This document shows, one piece after another, positions 29,098-38,435 of a stretch of 64,000 bases of DNA. The stretch spans positions 186,001 to 250,000 of the forward strand of contig JAOWBW010000384.1 of assembly GCA_026119855.1 (NCBI GenBank). The letters are read 5' to 3'. Source of the DNA: Campanula takesimana (lineage: Eukaryota; Streptophyta; Magnoliopsida; Asterales; Campanulaceae). The notes below the pieces were generated by a model. The model had not been told where the DNA came from. It made no database searches and saw nothing but the letters and a program-made list of their open reading frames with translations. Position 1 is the first letter of the stretch; each line of letters opens with the position of its first letter. A program made the translations under genes and the position numbers.

Positions 29098-30487
29098 CTA
29101 GGAAAAATCTAATTTTCTCTTAGCCTTCAAAGGGCCACCCGAACGGTTCTCAATCCTACTCTTCTTGGGAGGCCTAGGAACACTGAGGCGGACCAAAACC
29201 TTCTGTGCAGAAAAGCGCCTCCGAGCATAGAAGCTATCCAAAGGAGTACCGAAAGGGTCAGACAGAATATTGTGCGAATCAGGAGCAGCTTCATTATACC
29301 TCAAAGCACTGCTAGGCTCAAAGTCCTTTCCTAGCAACTCAGCGCGAAGCACGTCAACCCAAGTGAGGCCACGGTAAAAGGTACCAAACAGATAATCCAG
29401 ATAACTCTCGGGAAGAAAGACACTACCCCGGTGAATAGGGGCAGAAGCCCACCTATGGCGGTCATCTCCCCAAGCGGACTGAAGCTCCCTTGAAAAGTCT
29501 GGACCCATATATGAAACTGGACGGAACACCCCACTCCTCGGGAAAGGAATAATCTGTTGGCAACCGAACTGCCTCAAAACCCACTCCGGATGGTAAAATG
29601 AAGAGTCTCTCAAGCCGGGTAAGACCACATGCTCGAAACCAAGAGTCCATTCCACGAAAGGACGAAGACCCCAAGAGGGAGCACACCACTCAATGTCAAT
29701 AGACAGTCGAGATGCAAAGAACTTCTTCCAACCATCTTCAGTCAAATCCCAGATCAACAGTTTTCTCCTGTGAACAGCAAAAGGAGATAGATCACCCTCC
29801 GGAGAATAAATCCTGAAGTGTTCCCGGAACCATATGGTTAGAAGCGAGGGGCTTCCCCGACACATCTCTCCCGTTCATGCAACTCATCAATACCGTGCAG
29901 GGTCTCCCCTACTATAAGAGGGATCATACTGAATTGTTGCTCCTTGGCCTGCAAGATAATCTCAGCCAACTGCGCTTCCGCGGTCTCGAAGGTTGTAACG
30001 AAAAGAACTTCACTTAAAAGGCAAGCTTCCATGGCACTCCTCTTGAAAGACTAAACCGCCAGGTCCTCCGAATGCAAACTGAAGAACATTGGCAACTCGG
30101 TTATATCTACCATGGTACCATGCAACATCTTCCTCACATCTCCGATGGGAAGGTTCAACAAGTCAGACCAAGAATCGATTACTCCACGATGATATTTGGG
30201 GACGGCAATTTGACCCACCAGCGGCATGCCAAGAATGGCACCAAAGTCATCAATGGTCGGCACCATTTCATTTGTCGAAAAATTAAAGGTGTGACTGTCA
30301 CAATCCCAAAAAGCTGCAATGGCCTTCAAAAAATCCCTGTACGGCTTCAACATCCGTAATGTGATGAGAATACATCTTTGACAAAAGCCTTCTTGGGGTA
30401 GGTCTTGAAAGAGTACAAAAAAGTGGACAAATCCTTCTCATATTCACCAATAACCTTGGTATCAAGGGTGAAAGAATTGGAGGCCAT
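29098..30487 (-). pseudogene. Antisense plant-mobile-domain (PMD) gene of Tat-3, decayed
   Basis: Minus-strand reading from ATG 30487 (MASNSFTLDTKVIGEYEKDL). A frame change near 30355 leads to LKAIAAFWDCDSHTFNFSTN, EMVPTIDDFGAILGMPLVGQ, the hallmark of the PMD family (PF10536): an aromatic-rich THTFxF, E-M-xPTxxDF, then a G-x-P. A stop stands after FSLHSEDLAV. Another frameshift precedes an open run of 255 codons with LLTIWFREHFRIYSPEGDLS and later a basic tail (RPPKKSRIENR). Additional antisense ORFs between pol and the 3' LTR are known in the Tat lineage and PMD-like ones have been reported. The protein may bind host factors; its role is unknown. Several frame breaks make this copy a pseudogene. 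Confidence 0.75.
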
Positions 30488-31109
30488 GACAAAAGTGGAT
30501 TACAAGCTAAATTGAGCAAAGAAAAGATGTTCAAGAATGGCAGAAAAGAGCTGTTGGGAGAAAGTGTTCGAACAGAGGCTGATATTATAGCTGTTGGGGA
30601 ACTTTTGGCCAGCAAATGTCAAGCCCCGAAATTCACTCCCCAGAAGCGCGCGCCTCCCAACACCCACTTGGGAAGCGCACGTGTCCCACATCTACCATCT
30701 GAGGCGCCCGCCTCCCACTTCAGAAGCGCCTCAGTCGGCCCTTGTCAAAAGAAGAAATCATGCAGAAACAGAGTCCAAACGCTCCTAAAATCAGCAGGAT
30801 CTACATTCTTCGTCAAAGCCACGGCAACTCCGCCTTTGGAGACACATTTGGGCATACATTAATTCGGTCCGCCCCTAAGGCATGTCTGAATCAAAGTAAG
30901 ATAGAAACTCCCACTAAAAGTAGGTTGTCTCTCTCTCTCTCTCTTATGAAAGTCAAAGTCAATCTTGAAATTTTCCCCGGTCCGCAGTCAACTGTGCCCA
31001 CACCCAGCAAAAGTCAACTGCAAAGGCTACTCCAGACAGCGCACATCAAAATGCAGCTTCAAAATAGCAAAATTTGGTCTGCGGTGAACCACCGAAATCA
31101 CCTCCTCAG
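30488..31109. other. Spacer between antisense gene and minisatellite, Tat-3
   Basis: Mostly unassigned. It holds a GC-box cluster (30641-30732), a CT-dinucleotide run (about 30928-30944) and no convincing coding. It lies upstream of the antisense PMD start, so an antisense promoter could be here; no clear TATA box was identified. Confidence 0.5.
30641..30732. repeat. GC-rich box cluster upstream of the antisense gene
   Basis: Boxes CAGAAGCGCGCGCCTCCC (30641), GGAAGCGCACGTGTCCC (about 30671), GAGGCGCCCGCCTCCC (30701) and CAGAAGCGCCTC (30721), spacing about 30 bp. Outside any LTR, but built like the LTR clusters. It lies about 150-245 bp upstream of the antisense ATG at 30487. Confidence 0.6.
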
Positions 31110-31735
31110 CAGGCATACTCTCCAGTCCCTCCAAATCAGTAGGCAGACTTTCGAGTCCCTCTACATTGGCAGGTAGACTCTCCAGTCCCTCCAAATCGGC
31201 AGGCAGACTCTCCAGTCTCTCTAAATCGGCAGGCAGACTCTCCAGTCCCTCCAAATTAGCAGGCAGACTTTCGAGTCCCTCTACATCGTCAGGCAGAATC
31301 TCCAGTCCCTCCAAATCAGCAGGCAGACTTTTGAGTCCCTCTACACCAGCAGGCAGACTCTCCAGTCCCTCCAAATCAGCAGGCAGACTTTCGAGTCCCT
31401 CTACATCGGCAGGCAGACTCTCCACTCCCTCCAAATCAACAGGCAGACTTTCGAGTCCCTTTACATCGGTAGGCAGACTCTCCAGTCTGTCCAAATCAGC
31501 ACGCAGACTTTCGAGTCCCTCTACACCAGCAGGCAGACTCTCCAGTCCCTCCAAATCAACAGACAGACTTTCGAGTCCCTCTATATCGGCAGGCAGACTC
31601 TCCAGTCCCTCCAAATCAACAGGCAGACTCTTGAGTCCCTCTACATCATCAGGCACACTCTCCAGTCCCTCTAAATCAGCAGGCAGACTTTTGAGTCCCT
31701 CTACATCGGCAGGCAGAATCTCCAGTCCCTCCAAG
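31110..31735. repeat. 30-bp minisatellite (about 21 units, alternating two types)
   Basis: Unit types AGGCAGACTCTCCAGTCCCT + CCAAATCAGC and AGGCAGACTTTCGAGTCCCT + CTACATCGGC alternate, giving a 60-bp dimer. Because 30 is a multiple of three, both strands stay open for about 250-290 codons as decapeptide repeats (SLPADLEGLE-like on -, AGRLSSPSKS-like on +). Each unit contains GACT-NNNN-AGTC. Confidence 0.9.
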
Positions 31736-31745
31736 TCCTCTATAC

Positions 31746-31959
31746 GGACTCTAAATTTTGGCCACGGTGGGCCAATTTCTATCACCGCACCCCTACTATC
31801 AGCAAAAGCCGCTCACACAGGGAGCGCACTCCTATCTCTTGTAATTTCAAGATTCTTGTTTTCATCGAGTCTTTGCTTTTTTCCTGGTGATGTCCTCAGC
31901 AGATTTTTAGTTCTTTCGTCAACGCGTTTTGCTTTGCAATCCACGTCGCCGAGGGGCTC
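31746..31959 (+). promoter_or_regulatory. Pre-LTR segment and polypurine tract, Tat-3
   Basis: Starts with one diverged unit of the type amplified in Tat-1 at 6081-6450 (ATTTTGGCCACGGTGGGCC). CGCTCACACAGGGAGCGCAC follows, and it ends ACGTCGCCGAGGGGCTC directly before the LTR. Nearly parallel to 6467-6612. Confidence 0.75.
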
Positions 31960-32922
31960 TGTAGACACCCCGCCTTGGACCGCTCACCCCGATTGCACAT
32001 TTTATTTTGTGTTTCTCCCTATTTTAAGTGTTTCTCGTTAGTTTTTGTTACTTCTGTTAAGTTCTTGACTGACTTCGTTAACTCTAGGGACCAAACTGAA
32101 TAACAGTGCTTACTTTCTAGTCCATTCTGTCATTTTTGCCATCTCCAAGGCGCACGCTTTCACCCTTTGCGGCCAGAGGCGCGCGCATCCCGTCACCAAG
32201 GTAGGAGGCGCGCGCACCTGGGCGTCAGTTACAGATTTATGTCCAAGAATCCCTCCCTTGCACCTTTTAACAGGATTTGCCCGAGAAACTGACCTTTGTG
32301 ACTTGGTTTTGGCACCAAAAACACACCTTAAAAACCCCTCTAATTCACCATTGAAGAGGAGGAATATTTGAATCAATTAACAAAACTATACACAAATACT
32401 TACAAGACACTTTCCTAAGAACCTTTTGAAGGAGTCCTTGAAGCCCTTAGAAGTATAGGTAAAAAGACTACCCTTTTCCATCCTTTTCTACTTCATCTTT
32501 TCTCTCTTTCTTTTGCTTTAAATCAAAAGTGCAATCACCCAAACATTTTTGGGACATGACATCAAAGACTACTTCACTTCATTGGAGCTAGTCAAGAAGT
32601 TATCTCCCTACATTCCAAACACCCCTTTTTACCCCCCTTTTATCATCAAAAATAAGAAGAACATTTCATCATTTATGTAGATTTTGATCAAGCAAGACCA
32701 ACTTTAGTTGGGCGAGATGGGTGTTTAAGTATTTGCCATCTCATAACATAACCTCCAAACCTCATAACAAAGAATCTTTGTTTTCGTAATCAAACTTAGG
32801 CTATAAACATTAGGTTTTTCTTATGTTCCTCTAAAACATAGGTGGCGACTCTAAAACACAAATAGACATCCTAGGGTAACTCACGCGCTCTAGCCAAGTC
32901 GTGGCCCCCCGGGGTATCTGCA
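31960..32922 (+). repeat. 3' LTR of Tat-3 (963 bp)
   Basis: Starts TGTAGACACCCCGCCTTGGA and ends GGGGTATCTGCA. Same plan as the Tat-1 LTR but about 290 bp shorter and clearly diverged. It contains GC boxes (32147-32220: AAGGCGCACGC, GAGGCGCGCGCATCCC, GAGGCGCGCGCACCTG) and the U5 block ending GGTGGCGACTCT at 32841-32852. Confidence 0.88.
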
Positions 32923-33134
32923 CAGTCTTCGAGTTCTAGCATGGTGATTTGATCAATCTCTACCATATTAACATCCATGGCGATGATCTTTCTTAGGTCA
33001 GCAATGATAATGTCTTTGATGAGCTTCTGTACGACTTGCTTGATGGTGAAGAACTCGTTGTTGGTGTGTCCGAACACTCTATGGTAGTAGTAAAACTTGG
33101 ACATGTGACATCCATGCTTGGGCCATCGAGCCAT
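32923..33134 (-). pseudogene. Fragment of a Tat-type gag C-terminus
   Basis: Minus-strand frame with KFYYYHRVFGHTNNEFF and TIKQVVQKLIKDIII, aligned in order with the knuckle region of the other Tat gags. Both zinc-binding cysteines are replaced (Y and F). It is a scrap of about 70 codons, cut by the Tat-3 LTR on one side and by Copia-2 leader sequence on the other. It belongs to none of the neighbouring elements. Confidence 0.6.
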
Positions 33135-33332
33135 CCAAACCTTGAACCATTCATAGAATCACAAGACTAAAACAAATAGGAAAATCAAACCCCAGGATTC
33201 ACACCCAAACCAACTGCCCAAAACCCACTCTAGATCAGCAGGTCTGGCTGGTCTTGTCACTGGTCTGGTCGGACCTCATCAAAATTCTAGATTCTGACTC
33301 TGACCGAAAATCAAAACCAGAATCCTGACAAC

Positions 33333-33409
33333 TGTGCGGCCGCCGAAGAAAAACATGTGAGGTCGCCTAAACTTTTGCGGCCGCCCAATATTTTCTGTGC
33401 GGTCGCACA
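33333..33409 (-). repeat. Four GC boxes in Copia-2 leader
   Basis: Plus-strand reading: TGTGCGGCCGCC, GAGGTCGCC, TGCGGCCGCCC, TGTGCGGTCGCACA: alternation of GCGGCCGC and GGTCGC. The position matches the Copia-1 leader cluster but the box sequence differs. Confidence 0.7.
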
Positions 33410-33688
33410 GTAGCATCAGACAGAATTTTTAAATTTCGAAAATTTGTCTCAAAATTGTTTTTCCCCGATTATCAAACCTTTATCCAATCAAAATTTATAA
33501 TCAAACAATTCAGAATCCATCATAATTTTTAGTGCAATTGAATAGTGCGAATAAAGTTGTAAAACAATAAACCACATAAAATCATATAACACATAAACAT
33601 CATATATCCAATATTCATATCATGTTAGGCACATAAACAGTTTATATACACACAACATGATCTAAGTATTGAAATAATCAACATGAAC

Positions 33689-33703
33689 GGGGCTCTGATA
33701 CCA
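33689..33703 (-). promoter_or_regulatory. Primer-binding site of Copia-2
   Basis: Sense TGGTATCAGAGCCCC, identical to Copia-1; initiator tRNA-Met type. Confidence 0.95.
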
Positions 33704-33704
33704 C

Positions 33705-35156
33705 TGTTGGGTTTCCAAGTAACATGCGCAGCGGAAAATAGCATTTAAAATTTTATGAAACCCAAAGCCCATAGATCCATTCATATGATTAAATAAAATA
33801 CTTGCAATATGAATACTAGAAAAACTAACCCTTGATGACTTTGAATTGGTCTTTGATCTTGGTGGAGAAATTAAAGCTTTAATCACGAACAAGTAAGAAC
33901 ACGAACTTTGAAGATGATGAGCTTCACCCTCTAGCGGTATCCACACCTTGAACGAATATCAAGAACACTTGATCTTGGTTGCTAGACCGAAATTGTGAAA
34001 CACGTTTTCACAATTAATATGAACTATATGGAATTTTATTTTGTGTATTATTTTGTTCTTCAATTTAGGATGTCTTAGAACAAAATAAAACTCTTTCAAA
34101 CTCTTTGGAGACTTGCACAAAAGCTATGGTTGAGTTCTGGCCAAATTTGGCTGTTTATATACAAGTTAGACCTATTCCAAATTGGAAACTTGTGTCAAAA
34201 TCCGTCCAAAATCCTTTTCCTAATTAAATCAGGAAACCTGTCCCGACTCACTGTGCGGCCGCCCAAAATCAGGTGTCCGGTCGCCCAAACATGTGCGGCC
34301 GCCCAGCCTGGTTTGTGCGGTCGCACACCATGATCAGAGAGCCTTAATTTTCCAATATAGTCCTTTTAGGATTCGTTCTATTGTGTGTGACCCTCTAGGA
34401 TTATACTAAGTTGGCAATGGGTTCAAACATGAATCCATAAGATATGATTAGGTTATAGCAAACCGTCATACCTACCCAAATAGCATAACTAGATACAAGT
34501 TCGTATTCCTTTAGAATATGTCACAATCCCTTTGTCCACGATCTCATTGAACACAAGTCATGGTCAAATGGTCAACTTGTTTTTGTTCAATACTTTCTCG
34601 ATTCCGAATATGTTGATAATCCAAATGACATTAATTTAATCAATTCATTTGAGTCCGGCCGAACATTTTCATCAACATCATTCCTACGAGAGGCCTAAGC
34701 TTGAGATCTCTCCGAAGAGGGACAAATCCATTTAGCTTATTATTCTTCCCTACGTGAATCCGATTATGCCAATCATACACTTTATAACTACCCGGTTAAA
34801 GGTAGCGTTTGAATACGTCAAACATAATGTTCATCAAGTGGAAGACTGTAACAACTTCATGTCTAAGGATTCGAATGACATAACTAATATGAGATATATG
34901 TACGACATGGACCATGACATAAATCTCATACGGTGGGTTATGTCCAGTACCTTATTCCAAACAAGTACCCATAAATCTAACATGATCATCCCATGATCAT
35001 TTAGCCTTTATACTAGTGATTAATAAGTACTAGGGACAGAGATTATTATAAGTAAACATGAACACCAAAAATAATGAAAACATCTCTTTATTGATATGAA
35101 ATAAATGATAACAGTTACAACGTTTATTAAACGTGCCTAGGGCACCACTACCAACA
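33705..35156 (-). repeat. 5' LTR of Copia-2 (1452 bp)
   Basis: Ends GGAAACCCAACA (sense) next to the PBS; the other end is TGTTGGTAGTGG at 35156. TATA-like TATATAAACAG is at about 34153-34163 reverse. The GC cluster at 34253-34328 holds TGCGGCCGCCC, CCGGTCGCCC, TGCGGCCGCCC, TGCGGTCGCACA. It has the same alternation as the leader of this element and lacks the CAGAAGGTC word found in Copia-1. Confidence 0.93.
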
Positions 35157-35940
35157 AAAATGAACAAAGTGAATTCGAGCACTGATATATCTCGTACGAG
35201 ACATTGATGTCTCGTACGAGACATCCCCCCTTGACAGTCGGGTTTTGGTCAGTTTCCTTGTTGATCTCACCCCCTTTTCTTGGCAAACACTCAAGCAATT
35301 CGGGATAAACCTAATAGACGATCCTAGAGTCCAAAAATACCTCTGGGGAAATCAAGTCTTTGATTCCCATCCAAACTTACCCCCTTGGCTTAAACCCTAG
35401 GTCAAGAACTCCTATAAATATAGAGGTTCTTGAACCGAAAAACCTCTTGAATCCCATTCACCCAAAAACCACTCCATATCTGATCAAAGAAGTACTCATA
35501 ATCAGTCCCTCTTCCTCACTTACGAAATTCAAGCCTCCACAACACCATTGAAGTCAAGTTCATTGGATCTTCAAGACCTTTAGTCAAGGCCATCCATAGG
35601 ATTCTCGAAGAACGCTTAGGTAAAACTCTTTGTTTTCTACCTTCTCATCCTCTTCTTTGTCTTTGAAGTAGTGTGATTCCATCAAAGTGTCATCCTAGAG
35701 CCTCTCCAATCCATAGAGATGGTCTCGAAGCATATTATCCGACATCCCAAATAAATAAGAAATTATTTATTTGTTTTCTTTTCTTTTCGTACATGAATGC
35801 ATAATATTAATAATGATGATGATGATTTTGTAAGCAAGACCGATCCTAGATCGGGTGGATTGGGTACTCCTTGACCTTCCCAATCCATAACTTAACCCCC
35901 GAGCTCAAGAATCTCACAGCCCGTGTTATTTTCAACAACA
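35157..35940 (+). repeat. LTR fragment of Tat-4
   Basis: Its left part is cut by Copia-2. It has two copies of the perfect palindrome CTCGTACGAG (in 35189-35224) where other LTRs have GC boxes, a TATA box at 35413-35420 (TATAAATA) and a U5 block CTTAACCCCCGAGC. It ends CAACA three bases before TGGCGACTCT. The LTR start was not seen. Confidence 0.65.
35413..35420 (+). promoter_or_regulatory. TATA box of Tat-4 LTR
   Basis: TATAAATA in CCTATAAATATAGAGG, about 190 bp after the paired palindromes. Confidence 0.65.
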
Positions 35941-35943
35941 TTG

Positions 35944-35953
35944 TGGCGACTCT
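35944..35953 (+). promoter_or_regulatory. Probable primer-binding site of Tat-4
   Basis: TGGCGACTCT. Here it directly follows the LTR end and precedes gag by 55 bp, whereas in the Tat-1, Tat-2 and Tat-3 LTRs the same word sits inside U5. Confidence 0.5.
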
Positions 35954-36008
35954 CAAATCAAATCAAAAAGCTAAAGCGAGGACAAAATCGGTCTCGGGCG
36001 CAAACACC

Positions 36009-36299
36009 ATGGTGCCTAAGATTGAGGCACTGATGGAGGATCTCCGAGCTAGGGCTGCAGTTGACTTGGCTTTGAGGGCAACTGGGCTCGTCAAGGAGAT
36101 TGGGAGAGTACTCGATCATTGGAGGAAGGAGATCGAGATTTTTTATGTGAAGAAGATGAAAACTCGAAGGATCCAAAAGAAGAAGCGGAAGGATGGGAGT
36201 AATGATAATTCCTACTGTCCTAAGTATCCACCCATTGCCATTGCAGACACATTAGTTTGTTTTAAATGTCTTAGTTGTGTTTTCAACGTGTTATTTTGA
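36009..36299 (+). pseudogene. Start of Tat-4 gag, truncated
   Basis: ATG 36009 in CACCATGG context. A helical, charged N-terminus (MVPKIEALMEDLRARAAVDL) resembles the first gag residues of Tat elements. A very basic KKMKTRRIQKKKRKDG stretch and a hydrophobic tail of unclear origin then lead to a stop at about 36297. The open frame upstream (from 35871) runs through U5 and is not coding. Later gag sequence is absent. Confidence 0.45.
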
Positions 36300-36311
36300 G
36301 TTGAGAGTAGA

Positions 36312-36316
36312 CCGTG
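36312..36316. other. Target-site duplication of Chromo-1, left
   Basis: CCGTG; repeated at 43412-43416 directly after the right terminus. Confidence 0.92.
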
Positions 36317-38401
36317 TGTCGCGACCCCGAACCCCGCGGGCCCGAGATCGCGAGCTGGACGTCGACTTACTAATCAAAATACCAAAATATCGGAGATAAA
36401 AATTTCATTTCATATCAAAAGATGATAACACAAGGTCATGGAAAACAATTTAACAACAACAATGTACTAGTGTAAGCCCCATACGCTTACACTACAAAAT
36501 AATAAAATATACAAATCTTAGTGACGTCAAAGTGTGGCACAACTATCCCCAAAAGAGTTACACATTTACATAATGTAAACCCACCAATATACACTTGCCC
36601 TAAAAGCTCAACCCTCGCGACGTCCTCGTGATCAGCGAGTCTAATTCCTTGGTCCTGGGGGGGGGGTTAAGGAAAAACAAAGATAAAAAGAAAGGGGGTG
36701 AGATAAATCTCAATAAGTTACTAATGCAACTACATGACATGCTATGATGCAATAATCAATAATAAATCACATAACACATAGCAATTATCCTATATCAGAT
36801 AGCAGCGGAAATGAACACATAACAAAGGATATTAGCCAAGGTTTTCCAAACCGATAAACCAAATAAAGGTCGCTGCGCAGCTTCAATAATCAATAGATCA
36901 TCATCTTCATAATAGCATGAAAGCTGAAGAGAAATCCCCAGTACCGGAACCAATAACAAGGGGATAGTGACACACAGTCAAAGCCCGAAAACCAATAGCT
37001 AAGTGCTCACAAAGGGGCTAGCTCATCTCACATCCAAGGCCAATCTGGAGGAGGGAAATAATGGGGCAAAACAATGGTCAACATCACAATGGACTTGGCT
37101 ATGCCATCATAATGTTTCGCATCGCCCAAACACACACAAAATACCAGCTGGACTTTCAAGTAAGGGCTAAGTAATAAAATACTAGCTCAAATAAACAACT
37201 AAGGATTCCAAAGTAGGGAATCATTCCAATTAATCACCATAAGGATGGATTGAATAAATGCGCATCATAAAAGAGCTTCAACATTCCCAAACAATAATTA
37301 ATCAAGTCCCAAGTCATATTTATTCATAAGGGAACCAGTTTCATCATTAGAGTATTCCAAATTGACCATTTTGGGCTAAGGGGATAAGGCCCAAAACATG
37401 TATGAAAGTTATAACCTAAACCGAAAACAAGTAAAGAAATAGTGCCAGGAAAAGGGGGCGGGCGGGCGCTCGGGCTGGATCGGGCGGGCGCCCGGGCAAG
37501 GGCAGGCGGGCGCTTATTTCAACAGAAGGTCTGGCCGCTGGAAAAGGGGGTGTAGGCGGGCGCCTGCAACCGTGCGGGCGGGCGCTCGGTCGACGGCTGG
37601 GAGGGATTTCAGCAGCTGGGTTCTTTCCAATTTCCATACCATTTTCATACCAATTTCACAACACCCAAAATCACTACTCCCAACAAGTTTAATAAGGTAC
37701 CCAAACAACATTTAAGCTTAAGGGAACCTAACAACATCATCTATCAACCCCACACAAGATTAAAACCCATCATTCACATCAATCACCATTTTTAACCAAA
37801 AACCCAAATAAATTCCAAATCAATTCCAAACTCAACCAAACCTCAAATATAACAACTAAAGCATTATATAAACATGAAATGAACACTTTAGCATAAAAAT
37901 GGGGAAAAGCAACTTACTTGAATTTTCTCAAAGCTGCCGGAACTCGAATATTTTTAGCCCTCTACGATCCTAACGACGATCTAAACAAGTTTCATGTTTT
38001 AAGAAATGAGAAATAACAAGAGGAAGATGGTTAGATTGAAGAGAGAAGGGAGAGAGAAACTTACCCTTTTTCTTGAGCTAGGAAGAGAGAGAGATTGAGT
38101 GTGTGTGTGCTGGGAATGAGGGAGAGGGTAAGGGAGAAGAGGGGAGTAGGGAGGGAGTAGAAGAAGGATTATTTAAAAAGTTATATTTAGGCCCCTCCTC
38201 TACTAAGCACACAACTCTAGTACTTCCTACTAACAACTAAGACCAAATAATACTACACTAGCACAAATGACCCAATTAAAATGCTAGACATAAATTAATA
38301 TTATGAGATATAAAATGCGCACATAAATAATTAAATCAAATAAATAAATAATTAATTAATTATTTATCAATAAAATAGAGACGGGTTTTCGGGTCGTGAC
38401 A
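36317..38401 (-). repeat. 3' LTR of Chromo-1 (2085 bp)
   Basis: Sense start TGTCACGACCCGAAAACCCG at 38401, end ...GGGGTCGCGACA at 36317. GC-box cluster at 37455-37600: GGGCGGGCGCTCGGG, CGGGCGGGCGCCCGGG, CAGGCGGGCGC, then CAGAAGGTC (37523-37531), then TAGGCGGGCGCCTGC and GCGGGCGGGCGCTCGG. Confidence 0.95.
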
Positions 38402-38414
38402 TTCACTCCCCCTT
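38402..38414 (-). promoter_or_regulatory. Polypurine tract of Chromo-1
   Basis: Sense AAGGGGGAGTGAA immediately before the 3' LTR; identical to the Chromo-2 tract. Confidence 0.92.
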
Positions 38415-38435
38415 AAACAAAATTCGACCCGAATT

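Larger units (their letters stand above)
26865..32922 (+). mobile_element. Tat-3: Tat/Ogre-lineage element, 3' half
   Basis: Reads on the + strand: gag interior (cut at 26865 by Tat-2), post-gag segment, deletion of protease-RT-RNase H, most of the integrase, three hairpins, an antisense PMD pseudogene, GC boxes, a minisatellite, PPT and a 963-bp 3' LTR. Its LTR and pre-LTR segments are related to those of Tat-1. The 5' half should lie left of this window because Tat-2 inserted into it. Confidence 0.8.
33128..35156 (-). mobile_element. Copia-2: truncated copia element (leader and 5' LTR only)
   Basis: Homologous to the leader and 5' LTR of Copia-1 (22595-24702). Gag, pol and the 3' LTR are missing. 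The break lies at about 33127-33137, in a short AGCCATCCAAA match with the preceding gag scrap. No target-site duplication can be assigned. Confidence 0.85.

Noticed and set aside
29098..30487. A free-standing host PMD gene
   Set aside because: It lies between the pol end, hairpins and 3' LTR of Tat-3, in the place known for antisense ORFs of the Tat lineage, and a second copy has the same place in Tat-6.
31027..32041. Leucine-rich (252 codons, -) and serine-rich (291 codons, +) repeat proteins
   Set aside because: Both come from the 30-bp minisatellite; the + frame runs on into the LTR and the - frame has no LRR consensus spacing.
35871..36299. 142-codon frame as a gene starting at 35871
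   Set aside because: Its first part runs through LTR U5 and the primer-binding site; the gag-like start is ATG 36009.
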